Assembly: GCF_000283155.1 (NCBI RefSeq)
Contig: NW_004454178.1
Location: 7,766,437 to 7,830,436 of the forward strand
DNA from: Ceratotherium simum simum
Taxonomy: Eukaryota > Chordata > Mammalia > Perissodactyla > Rhinocerotidae
DNA: 64,000 bases
Direction of reading: 5' to 3'
Under the pieces are notes generated by a model. That model saw only the letters and a list, made by a program, of their open reading frames with translations. It did no database searches and was not told where the DNA came from. A program made the position numbers and the translations under genes. Shown piece by piece: positions 32,605 to 43,129 of the stretch. Positions within the stretch are counted from its first letter, which is position 1. Each line of letters begins with the position of its first letter.

Positions 32605-34245
32605 GTAGTCTAGGAGAGGACTCCTGGAGAAGGATGAGGGCTAGAGGGGACATGAGGTTAAACCCCGCTTTGTGCTTGAAGAGTCCATTGTGAATGGTGG
32701 ACACCTGGTGGGGAGTTTGTCTCTTCAGGCAAAGAAAAGTAAGCACAGAAAACGAAAGCTGGAAAGCCTTCAGTGTACTCAGTCAAGCAGCAGGAAGAAT
32801 GCAGATAGAAGACAGACACAAATAAAGGAGCAGTGATGCCTGGAATCTTCTCCTCGCCTCGCTGTAGCCCCATAAACCAGAGAGAACCCCAAAAATCAAG
32901 CGAGTCAGGCACACCCATGACATGGCACTCAGTCCAACCCAGAGGATTTTATAGCTCTCAGGATGTTTAAAGAAGCAGAAGACCTGGAGGATTTGTATTT
33001 CTGGCCCATTAAAGAATGTTTATTTTAAAATATTTAACATTTCTTTATTAAAGACGCACAGGCAGGATATAAGCTCTATAAACTTTCCAAGGCGAGAACA
33101 TTGCTAGCATTCCAAATGGAGAAATTATTGCCTTGAGTGAGAACCAAGCGTTGCCTACTTCACTTTACAGGTGGCTGTGTATGGAATATTTTTCTTACAA
33201 GATCATAATCCAGATGGATGAGCTTTTGAAAATTAAAATCATAGCTGGATTTTTCTTGCTGCCTCATTCCTATACCAGCTAGGCGGGAGGTTGGGGGTTG
33301 GTTCTCAGGGCAGGCTTGCCCAAACCAAGGCCTGTTCTTCAGGCAGGGCTTGGCAATGCCCTTCAAGTTATACCACATAGGGTATCAGCTGGGGCCTCCC
33401 TGTCCCTGAGAGATGAGCCTCCTCTCAGATGTGCAGGGCCTGGGGTGAGAGACCCCAGGCCAGTGGAGGCTCCTGGCTCTTCTTCTTCCCACCCCTGGCT
33501 CCATCCAGTACTAGGAGTTGCTCCCATGTATCAGTGTGGACATTCTGGGGTCCAACACCCAACTTCCATCCACATCCCTGCAAACAAATCTCCTGGGCCT
33601 CTCCTCTGGCCCAGAAGTGTACACACTGGTGGAGTGATCCACCCTCCAGAAGGACCTACACAAGAGGCCTCTGCAGCCTAGAAGCCAGCTTAGGACCATT
33701 TGGACAGGGGAGTCCAGGGTCCCATGGACCCAGAAGGGCATGGGATCCAGGCACACATTCTCAACCCCGCAAACTCCTTACTTCAAAGGGAGGAACCTCA
33801 CCGGAGGGAGCCAGAAAGGGGCCCTCTGAAGTGCAGAGCTCGGAAGAGGGACCCTGTTTGCCTCCATCTGGGGTAGTGCTAATAGATTTAGGTAAACTTG
33901 ACTCAAACTCCCCGAAAGCCGCAGGCTCCCTGCAGAACAGAACATCTGTTATTTTCTCAGGGTTTGTGTATTCATGGCCCCTTTCTCTGGCTAATCTCCA
34001 GCCGAGTACTACTTGCATTTTACCTCACACCAACTCATACTTGAAATGCCATCACTTGACAAATTTTTAGGAAAGAATATTCTCATACCAAACATCTTAT
34101 TTTTAGTCAAGTCTACTGAAGACTTGATATTGAACAGCTCTCTCTTTATCTCTGCTTCCTCCCCCCTCCAAGGAGCAAAATAAATTCTATTCCTATTATC
34201 ATAGAAAGAGTTCAGAGGTGTCTATAAGATTGTAACAGATGTGTG
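32605..34245. other. Unassigned block, 1.6 kb, with a GC-rich 213-codon frame
   Basis: No repeat family recognised. The segment 33280-33960 is GC-rich. It holds overlapping plus frames of 127 (33298-33681) and 213 codons (33429-34070), and minus frames of 81 and 85 codons. Several strands are open at once, as expected from low stop density. The 213-codon product is Pro/Ser/Gly/Trp-rich with no domain I recognise. I do not call a gene. Confidence 0.45.
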
Positions 34246-34248
34246 TCT

Positions 34249-34268
34249 ATACACACACACACACACAC
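34249..34268. repeat. (CA)n microsatellite
   Basis: About nine AC units following 'tctat'. Confidence 0.95.
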
Positions 34269-34514
34269 GTAACTAAAGTTCAGTAGAAGAGAAACAGACA
34301 CCCGGTGTTCTGCTGGGGCACATTAATGGCAGAACAACTGACTGACGGTCTACGGGGCGCAGAGGGTCCCCTGAGCTGCCTATTCCTCTGTCTTAAGTTC
34401 TTGGTTGTTGAATTTCCCTTGGACTTCACAGAATCTCTTTCTGATGAGTAGCTACACTATCACTCAATCATTACCTTCATTAGGGCTAACTAGAATTTGC
34501 ATTCCTTGCAAAAA

Positions 34515-34610
34515 ATACTAAAGCTAGTTTTTCAGTATTGTTCAAATGGGGAAACTGGGATTTAGAGAAATTGTGGCTTGCCAAGGCAACTGTCTCCTAA
34601 GTATTAGGCC
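34515..34610 (-). mobile_element. Weak MIR fragment, minus strand
   Basis: 'caaatggggaaactgggatt' and 'tagagaaattgtggcttgcc' resemble the MIR core in reverse. Confidence 0.55.
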
Positions 34611-34614
34611 ACCA

Positions 34615-35165
34615 ATAAAATTCAGCACACATGACTCCAATTTCTGTGCTCTTTCCCACGTATTCACCTAAAGCCACGAGTTCATTAGGTACTGTGGTAG
34701 ATTATTTCATGATTTCACAAACAGCCACTGTCTCTCTTACCCACACCACAGAAGGAGTGGATCTTCCTGCTCCTGTTCACCCCAAAAGGAACATGCCTCA
34801 GTTAGACACTGCTCCAAGGAGCTGGAGAAACACATGGAGCAGAAAAATTCAACATACCACTGGCACCAAGCCCAGCCAACCCTAGTTTAGATCAACGGAA
34901 CCTCAGACAACTTGCAGGCACATGAACAAGAAATAAATGCTTTCTTTTTTATACTACTGAGCCTTGGGGTGAATTTTTATAAATATAGCTCTTATACAGG
35001 TACATAATTTGCCTTCCAAGATACCACAAGCAATGGCTTTACCAAACGTTTCTGCACTGAATAACATGAGTCACCAAGAAGTTTCCTTGCTGCGTAACAC
35101 TTAACCTGAAAGCCAATGTCACACGTTGTAGGTTTTCTGTTGCACTTCACTTCTGGTACCAATAT
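34615..35165. other. Unassigned sequence
   Basis: No element recognised. Confidence 0.45.
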
Positions 35166-35170
35166 TTTTA

Positions 35171-35565
35171 TTAGTCAGCTTTAGTCATTTATGCTGCAGC
35201 AATAAACTACCCAAAAATCTGGTTGGTTTGCAAAAACAAAGTTTTATTTCTCGCTGACCTTCTCGCTGGCTGTAGCTCTTTTCCATGGATCTTCTTCATT
35301 CCAAGATCCAGGGTGAAGGAGAAGTCCCTCCCTGGAACATACTATTCTTGCAAAAAAATGAAAAGGGCAACAGAACCTGGTGATTTCTTCTAAGGCTTCT
35401 GCTGAAATGTTGCCTACAACATTTCTGCTCACATTTCATTTGGCAAAGGCAAGTCCCATGGCCAAAGCTGATCCATGGGGTGGGTATGTGTAATCCTCTC
35501 AAATAGGTCAAGAGTAACTAATTGGAACCACAATACCCACCAAATAGCAAGAAGCTCTCAAAATG
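35171..35565 (-). mobile_element. MaLR/MLT1-like LTR, minus strand
   Basis: Begins 'tagtcagctttagtcattta', with 'caaagttttatttctcgctg' as in the reverse of the MaLR 3' end. The downstream landmarks 'gctcacatttcatttggc', 'caagtcccatggccaaagc' and 'ggtatgtgtaatcctc' follow in order. Confidence 0.75.
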
Positions 35566-35669
35566 TCATCTCCTCAGTATCACCATGTGGGAACATCTCT
35601 CTGCCCTTTCTGTTCTACAGCACATATTACGATATTGAGACGTGTGAATAAATATTTTTAGAACAAGAT

Positions 35670-35792
35670 ACTCTCTCCCCTACTACTTAGTGAGCCCTTG
35701 GAGGGCAGGGATTATGTCTTATTTCATTCTGTTTTTCCAGAACTTAGCACAGTCCCTGGAATCTAGTCTTTTGCTCTGTTAATGCTTACTTT
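35670..35792 (+). mobile_element. L2 LINE 3' UTR, plus strand
   Basis: 'ttagtgagcccttggagg', 'gcagggattatgtcttattt' and 'ttagcacagtccctggaat' match the L2 3' UTR. Confidence 0.85.
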
Positions 35793-35859
35793 TTAAAAAT
35801 TGTGTAATAATGCACGCAAACAATCATAAGATCCAATGGATGTTAGGAGAAAATTATGC

Positions 35860-36090
35860 AGGGAGAGAGGGAGGAAGACCAGAAACTGAGTTTTGCACTT
35901 TTTATAAAATAGATATACAAGGAGAAATATAGAGCGGTCAGCTGAATTTACAAGCCCGAAGTTTGGGAGACATGTCCCAGGTGCAGATACAAACTTGGCA
36001 GTTGTGAGCACATAGATGATGTTTAAAGCTCTGAGACTGGATGATATCACCTAGGAAGAGAATGAAGAAAGAGATGTTCATGATGTGTTT
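35860..36090 (-). mobile_element. L2 LINE ORF2 fragment, minus strand
   Basis: 'tacaaacttggcagttgtga', 'gcacatagatgatgtttaa' and 'gagactggatgatatcacc' with 'taggaagagaatgaag' match the 'gcatatagatgg...gactggatgagatcaccaagg' portion of L2 in reverse. Confidence 0.8.
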
Positions 36091-36094
36091 TGCA

Positions 36095-36445
36095 TTTCTT
36101 ATCTCGGTTCCTAACCTGCCTGGAGACTGTACAACAGAACTCCAGTTGTTTCCTTGGACAGGCCCATTGATATCTCTTGAATGGGTCTCCTGAGAAGTTA
36201 ACCTGGAGTGACTATAGGTTTCTCATTGGAATGGAGTATATACTCAGTCTCAAAACTCTGACTTCATCCTCTTTGTACCCTTGGGCTTATCTCAGCATAG
36301 GGCTGGGCTGTATTCTTAGAAAGACCTTCAAAGGGCATTCCTGTTCATTCCTGGACTCCTGCTGCACATGTCATCCCTGTCACATGACTGTCACTCCATT
36401 CCCTCCTCTTCCCCTGTTAATTATGTTGGTAGAATGTCAAACTTG
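36095..36445. other. Unassigned sequence
   Basis: No element recognised. Confidence 0.45.
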
Positions 36446-36449
36446 AATT

Positions 36450-36670
36450 GAATGGATAATAAGGGCCAGGCACGATGATATATGCTTTGCGTATGCTATC
36501 TCATTCCATCCTCACCACAACCCAGTGAGGTAGGCATTGACCAAATTTACTGATGTCATATCTTTGGATATGCTCAGAGAGGTTAGGTAATGTGACTAAA
36601 GTCATAGCTAGTAAGGAGCAAGACTTTTGAATGGTATCTCTCAAGATACCGTGCTCTTTGCAAGCCACTG
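36450..36670 (-). mobile_element. MIR SINE, minus strand
   Basis: 'agggccaggcacgatgat', 'catcctcaccacaaccca', 'gtgaggtaggcattga', 'gctcagagaggttaggtaat' and 'catagctagtaaggagc' are in the correct reverse order. Confidence 0.88.
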
Positions 36671-36743
36671 AGCTGCCTCAAACATAAGGAAACGTGGGAG
36701 CTGAGTATTATGAAAAGAGATACTCATACTTGCAGATAAAGAA

Positions 36744-36865
36744 ACACATACACACACACATAGATAGATAGAAAGATAAGTAGACAGAAAGATAGATAGA
36801 TAGATAGGTAGATAGATAGATAGATAGATAGGTAGATAGATAGATAGACAGACATAGAGATACAT
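36744..36865. repeat. (CA)n-(GATA)n compound microsatellite
   Basis: CA units at 36744-36760 pass directly into GATA units with AAAG, GACA and GGTA interruptions up to about 36865. The minus-strand 'tyrosine/leucine/serine' frame here is just the repeat. Confidence 0.95.
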
Positions 36866-36898
36866 GGAGATATTTGGAATTAAAAAGAAAAGTCAGGA

Positions 36899-37136
36899 GG
36901 ACTGGCCTGCTGGCATAGTGGTTAAGTGTGTGTGCTCCACTTCAGTTGCCCAGGGTTCACAGGTTCGGATCCCAGGCACGGACCTATGCACTGCTTATCA
37001 AGCCATGCTGTGGCAGCATCCCATATATAAAGTAGAGGAAGATGGGCACAGATGTTAGCCCAGGGCCAATCTTCCTCAGCAAAAAGAGGAGGATTGGTGA
37101 CAGATGTTCGCTCAGGGCTAATCTTCCTCAACAACA
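36899..37136 (+). mobile_element. ERE SINE, plus strand
   Basis: 'ggactggcctgctggcatag', B box 'ggttcggatcc' at about 36963-36973, 'gccatgctgtggcagcatcc', then 'agatgttagcccagggcc' and the second motif 'acagatgttcgctcaggg'. The tail is (CAA)n rather than A-only. The flanks 'aaaagtcag' and 'aaaactcag' may be a degraded target-site duplication. Confidence 0.94.
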
Positions 37137-37199
37137 ACAACAACGAAAAAACTCAGTATATAGCTCCCTACCTTCTTAAATAGGAGACAATGAAAAACA

Positions 37200-37355
37200 T
37201 AAGTTAATCATTCCTTCATACATTTATTTTATTCCCACTCTGGGCCCAGCATGGTGTCAAGAGCAGTGTTTTAAACTTATTTCAAATTAACTCTTGTCCT
37301 CCCAAACTCTTAAGAGTTTGTAATCTAGTTGAAGAGGGATAAGAAAGTTCCACGT
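37200..37355 (-). mobile_element. L2 LINE 3' end, minus strand
   Basis: 'cattccttcatacatttatt', 'ggcccagcatggtgtcaag' and 'gagtttgtaatctagttga' match the L2 3' UTR in reverse. Confidence 0.72.
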
Positions 37356-37404
37356 ATTCACACACATACACACGTGTATATGAAACAAAGATCATAAGAG
37401 GAAT

Positions 37405-37610
37405 AAGGTCATTCCTTTTAAATGTTGCAGGCTTTCTAATTTGCAAGGTGTTTTCCCATGCATTATTTCATTTGATCTTTACCATCATTATCACAGGTGA
37501 AGGAGCTGAGGCTTCGAAAATTGCAGTACTTGGTTGAAGATTGCACAATGAGTGCATGCTAAAGTTGGGAAATAAAACCCAGGTTCTGACCCACTGTTCT
37601 CGCTGGTAAC
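37405..37610 (-). mobile_element. MIR SINE, minus strand
   Basis: 'gcattatttcatttgatct', 'ggtgaaggagctgaggctt' and 'ataaaacccaggttctga' follow the reverse MIR order. Confidence 0.8.
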
Positions 37611-37614
37611 CTGA

Positions 37615-38610
37615 TGCTGACTCAGCACAAGTACAAAAGTCTGTCCTGTTCTTTAAGACCTCTGGGGAAGGTCCACTCCCTCCCTCCGTTACCCAGGACC
37701 CCAGCTCCTTAGTGGAAATTGAGTCCTGGTTTTCATTTTTGCTAAACTGGGCTGTTGGGTTGGGCTGGGTATTACCCGAGGGAGGGGGTGGCAGGCGAGA
37801 GAATGTTCTGCTTTGCAGCTCTTGTCAGCCCTGGAGATCTAGCATTTTCTAAAAGAATGCTGGGTTCTCAGAAACACGATTGATAATAAGGTTGCTCATG
37901 TTTAAAATGCTATAACCAGATATTCTAGGAAAACAGACCAGGTTCCAGGAGTGCAGCCGTGCTGTTTGGGTCTAAGGTTTGAGGTAGTTTGTTTAAGATG
38001 AACTTGCAGCCTGTGGGCCTGCCCCTGGACTGAGACAGGCCACACAATCGGGCCATTGTACTACCGGAGAAATCTCAGGGATCCCCGGAGTCTGAGACGA
38101 CCGTGACAATTGCTGAACCTAGAAACTACTAAAATGGAGTTTTCCCCTCCTGGGACTCTGGTAAGAATGAAGTGCTAGTGTGCGTGTATACGCACGTGCA
38201 TGTGTGTGTACACGCGTGTGTGTGCACATGTTTTGAATCAGAGGAAGCCAGCTCAGGGATTACATGGAATCCCCTCTAGCTTCAGTCAGACTTGGAGAAC
38301 AATGCAAATGCATTTGGACTGAACAAGAAAATCTCCAGGCCAACAGGAAATAGTGGCACAGAGCACTTTCACAGGCTTGGTAAGGGGGCAATTTTCCAGG
38401 AGGCAGAGCTTTGCTTTGTGTGTCTCCCCTGAGCAGGGCAGGGGGCTCAGCAGAATAATAACTGAAGACCCAATACCACGGACAAGAGGCTCTGCTCAGA
38501 CAGCCATAGTTCAGAGCTGAGTGGGTCACCAATAGGTCGTCTGGGCCAACCCCCTGCCTCCTAGACCACTTTCTTTCCATCATACCTCTCACTCGGTATC
38601 TATTTTCTTA
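37615..38610. other. Unassigned sequence with moderately GC-rich part
   Basis: No repeat family recognised outside the alternating run at 38178-38230. The segment 37980-38120 keeps several CpGs ('aatcgggccattg', 'taccggagaaatc', 'gagacgaccgtgac') but is too short and too sparse to be a CpG island. A 110-codon minus frame at 38260-38592 has no known domain. Confidence 0.5.
38178..38230. repeat. 53-bp strictly alternating purine-pyrimidine run (Z-DNA candidate)
   Basis: Every base from 38178 to 38230 alternates purine and pyrimidine: mostly GT/GC steps with two short TA/CA passages. It includes five CpG steps (38183, 38191, 38195, 38213, 38215). Confidence 0.95.
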
Positions 38611-38619
38611 ATAGTGAAT

Positions 38620-38685
38620 GAGAAAGAAAATGAATGTTTATTGAATTTACTTATGTGCCAGGTGCTTCATGTAATTTATGATGGG
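38620..38685 (-). mobile_element. MIR 3' end, minus strand
   Basis: 'aatgtttattgaatttactt' and 'atgtgccaggtgcttcatg' match the MIR tail in reverse. Confidence 0.7.
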
Positions 38686-38699
38686 AACAATATGGTATG

Positions 38700-38935
38700 A
38701 TAAAAGCTAATATTCGTGGAAGGCCTACTAGGTACAGGCCTGGGTTGAAGTATCGGAGACACATTAACTCATACCTAATTCTCACATAGCCCCAAGTGGT
38801 GACCGTGGTAAGTGTCCTCATGTTGCAGATGAGGAGACAGAGGCACAGAGAAAGACTCTTGGCTAGTAAGCAGAGGAGCTGGGATGCCGCCCTTCAACTC
38901 CAGAGGCCTCCACTTAGCCCCAAACCAAGCCTCCA
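38700..38935 (-). mobile_element. MIR SINE, minus strand
   Basis: 'gaaggcctactaggtacag', 'cacattaactcatacctaat', 'gatgaggagacagaggcac' and 'agaggagctgggatgccgc' follow in order. It is a second MIR lying head to tail with the fragment before it. Confidence 0.9.
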
Positions 38936-38939
38936 GCGG

Positions 38940-39465
38940 AGATGCAAACCAAGTTCTCCATCCCCAACCTGGACACATGGCCTCTCACTGAGGTTGTGCT
39001 CAGTGAGGGTTTCTTCCTCTTCTTCCTCCATCTAGCATCTCCTCCAAGGGGCGGAACCAAAGATGACCTTCCACTCTAAGGCTTATCTTAGAGTTCCCAC
39101 AAACTGCCATCTCTTAGCAATACATTGCTAAGGGCTTTAAAAACCTGCCACTCCTTAAGAATTTACCAATCGTAATGAACCAATAGGAATCTAGTGGTGG
39201 CAACATTGGTTATATCTCAGAAAATTAAGAAATGATATACTCAACCGTGCTATTTGACCTGGGTTCTGCTTTTAATTGGTGTTTAAGTTCTACAGAATCT
39301 AATTTAATATGTCTATGCCACATCTTCAGGAGCTATATTCATAGCTGGTAAAACACGGGTCCCGTTTTTGAGATGATGACGGGCTGGAGTTAAGAAAAGA
39401 TCTTTCTGAAATGTTAACTTGACCTCTAGATTGCAATGTACCTGGTTTTTTTAAAAAACCCTTTG
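38940..39465. other. Unassigned sequence
   Basis: No element recognised. Confidence 0.45.
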
Positions 39466-39467
39466 AG

Positions 39468-39928
39468 ATCTTGTTTCTCACTCAATATCTTGCCAGCCTT
39501 GCTTGCTTTGAATCTCCCCACAGCCTCACCTGGGAGACATCAGACATGCACTCTCAGTGGCGCAAGGCCTCCTGGGGTGACCATGCCTTTGCACACATTG
39601 CTCTATGAATACATGTTCTCAGAACTCCCACCCCATCCCTTCTACCCGGCTAACTCCTGCCAGTCTTTCAAAAGGTGATCTTTCCATCACCTCCATGATC
39701 CCTCCCCCAGAGATGGTCTTCAAGGTCAGGAACACTTCCTGGAGGCTCCACCATATCCTGCACCTTCCACCTGTATCACAGCATCCATCACGTTGTTGCT
39801 GGAATCCTCATGGCACTGTGAATTCCTTCAGGCAGAGACTGTGTTCCTTTTGCCCTGTATCCTTGGAGTCTGACACCATTTCTGGTACATCGTAGTTGCT
39901 CAAAAAATACTTGGTGAATGAATGATTC
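39468..39928 (+). mobile_element. L2 LINE ORF2 end and 3' UTR, plus strand
   Basis: 'tgcctttgcacacattgct', 'accccatcccttctaccc', 'ggctaactcctgccagtc', 'cttcaggcagagactgtg' and the terminus 'tacttggtgaatgaatga'. One of the most complete L2 3' ends in the window; the plus frames 39436-39895 are its decayed ORF2. Confidence 0.92.
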
Positions 39929-40297
39929 ACATTTATTAATCCATTACTTAAATATAGACTGTTTTAGGGCTTTAAAGGGGCCAAGGTAGACGGACCAGGC
40001 ACCCAAGGTCAAATATGATGTTCACAATGGTACTCAAGGAGGGTCCCCATTAAACTAATTAGGATGCATATCTTAAGCCTATCCTTTGTTTTTATTTTGG
40101 ATTTTCACATTAGACAGATTTTTATTGGGATGATATTTCAGAGTACTGTGGTGCAATGATCAGCACCATAAAGAATAGAACTGATTTTAAGCATTTGGAA
40201 GGCAGAAATGGAGACTGAGTGCGGGTTATACCAAGGTGCATGCTTGTAGAATGTACACTGACCACAGAATGCAAACACTGAGCTGTTGCAGAAATAG

Positions 40298-40351
40298 ACT
40301 ATATCTATATCTATTTATATAAATATAGATAAGTAAATAGATAGATATAGT
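40298..40351. repeat. Imperfect AT-rich inverted repeat
   Basis: Left arm 40298-40317 ('actatatctatatctattta') and right arm 40334-40351 ('taaatagatagatatagt') are complementary except for a two-base insertion, with a 16-base spacer. It is a potential hairpin or cruciform built from GATA/TATC-like units. Confidence 0.8.
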
Positions 40352-40775
40352 TTATTGCTATAAATAATAATCCAGACGAAAGTCTTGTACTTAGTTTTAA
40401 CATTGAAAATAGTGACAATAATTAGCAAACTCATGAACCAGAACCATGCTTATATAATTCCTGATCATTATGATCACGTATTTGTTTGAATTGAGTTATC
40501 ACAGTTTGTTACACTATTACTCCCCTCCAGAGTGTGGATTTAGGTTTCAAAAGCTCTTGTTAACTTTTCGAGACCTCGCCGGTCTACTTTATTTTTGTTT
40601 CTTTGATTCCCTGCTGACTTCTTTCTTTGTTTACCCTCTCGTGGAGAGAGTTAGAACATCCATGGGAGGGGACCAAGAAAGGAAGACTGAATTCAGATAG
40701 AGGAGGCACAAAAAGTTGTCACACCATTCTTTCTAGAAGTAGGAAATTAGAAGTAGAAAAGGATGTTTTGTACAC

Positions 40776-40802
40776 GTGTGTGTGTGTCTGTGTGTGTGTG
40801 CA
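40776..40802. repeat. (GT)n simple repeat
   Basis: GT units with one CT interruption. Confidence 0.9.
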
Positions 40803-41286
40803 GAAGAGAGAAGAAAATCCAGGACCAGGAAGCCCAGAGTCCCCTCCCTCTGCCTCTCTGGCTTTGGAGATTCTGTTTGAAATACAGCTGGCATCCACTT
40901 CTTGTACACTGAGCCTCGTGACCTCGGCTGGTACCCAGGTCTAAACTGCCTCTATGGTATCCAAATAGCTAATTTGGTGTTGAGGAGGATGGAAGAGGCA
41001 GGTAGGAATTAAGGAATTGGAAGGAAAAAAAAATACCCTAAACTGCAAAAGCTAAATTTCCTGCCAGGTGGCTTCCAAATCTTCCAGCAGCTTTATTCAA
41101 GGCTTTGAAGTTGTGAGCCAACAGTTCCAGATCTGTAATATTTACCCTGCAGTCTCCAAAAACAAAAGTTGTCTGTGTTCCTTGAAGTCAATCTCACCAG
41201 CATTTCAGGATGACAGATGGGAGAGGTTGGGAAAGAGTTATTGGATGACCTGGAACTTCTCAACCTCTCAGTAAGTTTTTGTTATG

Positions 41287-41287
<1 letters not shown>

Positions 41288-41345
<58 letters not shown>
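41288..41345. repeat. (CT)n microsatellite, polypyrimidine tract
   Basis: About 27 CT units with one TTT interruption; a pure pyrimidine strand of nearly 60 bases. Confidence 0.97.
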
Positions 41346-41349
41346 GTAT

Positions 41350-41815
41350 ACATCTATATATATCCTTTTAACCTTGCTCTACTTCTGTCATCAATTCCTG
41401 GCCCCCAACACAATCATCTGTTGCATTAATCATCAATTCATCAGGTATGTCAAGAATTCACCCAGAAACAGCAATAACTAACTAAAGTCTCCAGCCTAAA
41501 TTCCTTTAACCCATTAGTTGAGTTCTGCCACTTACATCCATGGACTAAGTGAAAAAAAAAAAAAATGGTGGAGCCAATTCTGTGTGTGAGGCAGAATCTC
41601 TATCTAGCTGTAGACTTATCCAGAACAGACCTTTGGGGAAAGGAAATGGATGATGGGTGAATATAAAATTCTGAAACTAAAACCTACTCAGGAGGAAAAG
41701 ACTCTATCCCAACCCAGCCTTGAGGGGTGTTTGTCACTTACCTTTCTCCTGTACCCATCCTTCTTTGCCCCTCCAAATCCTATTCATCTTTTAAGTTTCT
41801 GTAAATGTCACCACC
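41350..41815. other. Unassigned sequence
   Basis: Nothing recognised except an A run at 41551-41564. Confidence 0.45.
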
Positions 41816-41819
41816 ATCA

Positions 41820-42605
41820 TGGTCCCTCAACAAATATGTATTGAGAACTTACCTTATGCCAGGCGCTGTTCCAGGCTTGAATTAAACAAAGTCCTGACCC
41901 TGTTGGAGCTCATGTTCTAGTGGTAGAGACAGATGATAAACAAATATATAAGGAAATAAATAGTTTGCCAGATGGCGATCCATGCTATGGATAAAAATAA
42001 AGCAGGACAAGCAAGATAGAGAGAGGGGGAGCAGGAGTGTTTGTTGTTTGGGCAGAGACCTGAAAGAGATGAAGGAACAAAGAAGAGGCTGTAAGAGAGA
42101 AAATCCTTCCAGCAGAGGAGACACTCAGGGCAAAGGCTTTGTGGTGGGAGAAGAAACAGCAACTGGGCAGGTTGGTTATAGGGAGAGGTAAGAAATAATA
42201 CAGGGAGAGGTAAGGAATAATACAAGAGGGAGAGCAAGAGACTGGATCTCAGACAGTTTTGGGAGGCCTTTGACTTTACCTCTGGGTAAGATGGGAGCCA
42301 TTGGAGAGCTTCAAGCAATTAAGTAACATGATCTGACTCTTGGGAGACTTTGAGCTGTAAGGTTGAGGACGGATTATTTAAGGGGAAGCGCTGAAGCAGT
42401 GAGACAAGAGTCTTTTTTCATCCATCCAGGAAAGAGATAATGGTGGCTTGGGCCAGTGTGATGATGATAGAGGTCGAATTCTGGATGTGTTTTGAAGGTA
42501 GAGCCAACTGATGTGATTGCTGATGGAGTGGATGTGAAGAATAAGAGAAAATGAGATGTCAAGGATGACACCTCAGTTTTTGGCTTGAACCACTGGAAAG
42601 AGGGA
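41820..42605 (-). mobile_element. L2 LINE, 3' UTR and C-terminal ORF2, minus strand
   Basis: Nearly 800 bases of L2 in reverse: 'caacaaatatgtattgaga', 'tgccaggcgctgttccag', 'ggagctcatgttctagtgg', 'gagacctgaaagagatgaag', 'gatgggagccattggagag', 'taacatgatctgactctt' and 'tcaaggatgacacctcag'. The 133-codon minus frame at 41917-42318 begins with LEALQWLPS, matching the L2 ORF2 motif LKTLQWLP, so it is a decayed reverse-transcriptase-side reading frame. Contains a 22-bp tandem duplication at 42181-42224. Confidence 0.95.
42181..42224. repeat. 22-bp tandem duplication inside L2
   Basis: Two adjacent copies of a 22-base unit starting 'gggagaggtaa' (42181-42202 and 42203-42224), one mismatch. Confidence 0.95.
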
Positions 42606-42698
42606 CATGTTCTTTCTCTGTGCTCCCATGTACTTTTAATATCAATATTATAAAATTCTCATAACAATGGTGCATGTGTACATCTCTCCCACTAGATG

Positions 42699-42888
42699 CA
42701 CTGTCTCTTAATCTTTAGGTCTTAATGTGCTGAAACTCTAATGAAAGTTATGGACTCTTGCCGATGAAGGGAAAAACACACATACAAAAATTCATACAAA
42801 CATTTGCATTAAGTTTCAGAAGGTTTATTGATCTCCTGAAACTCATCCATGGGTCCCCTGAGTGGTTCATGGATCCAAGATTTTAAAA
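42699..42888. mobile_element. hAT-type MER DNA transposon relic
   Basis: 'ctaatgaaagttatggactc', 'aaaaacacacatacaaaaat', 'ttcagaaggtttattgatc' and 'gaaactcatccatgggtcc' match a common non-autonomous hAT repeat whose consensus has 'atgaaagctatggaccct' and 'ccatccatggacccc'. Family number not assigned. Confidence 0.65.
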
Positions 42889-42894
42889 TCCAAG

Positions 42895-43125
42895 GCATTA
42901 AATTTATTTATTCTTTTAATAAATTATTATGGAGTACCTGGAACTCTGAAGACATTGAGGATGTGATGGTGACCAAAAATAGCCAGCATCTCTTCTCATG
43001 AGACCAAAGTCTGGTGTGGGAAATAGACAAGATGCTAGTAAGAAAATAAACACACAAATAATTATAAGTTGTGAAAGGAGCTATGGGGAAAAAACAAAGC
43101 AAAGGGACATAGTGTACTATAACAA
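42895..43125 (-). mobile_element. Second L2 LINE 3' end, minus strand
   Basis: 'aataaattattatggagtac', 'gatgtgatggtgaccaaaa' and 'ggaaatagacaagatgcta' match the L2 3' UTR in reverse. It starts again from the L2 terminus and so is a copy distinct from 41820-42605. Its interior resumes at 44030. Confidence 0.8.
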
Positions 43126-43129
43126 GATG

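Larger units (their letters stand above)
39930..41285. other. Unassigned sequence, 1.35 kb
   Basis: No interspersed repeat recognised. Contains the inverted AT repeat at 40298-40351 and a short GT repeat at 40776-40802. Confidence 0.5.

Noticed and set aside
36641..36865. Tyrosine/leucine/serine repeat protein
   Set aside because: It is the translated GATA microsatellite.
37980..38120. Possible CpG island or promoter
   Set aside because: Only a handful of CpGs over 140 bases and ordinary GC content; below any island criterion.
41217..41481. Serine/leucine repeat proteins in overlapping frames
   Set aside because: They are the translated CT microsatellite.
41917..42318. 133-codon minus-strand frame, leucine-rich and membrane-like
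   Set aside because: It starts with an L2 ORF2 motif (LEALQWLPS) and lies wholly within an L2 relic; the hydrophobic look is the decayed frame.
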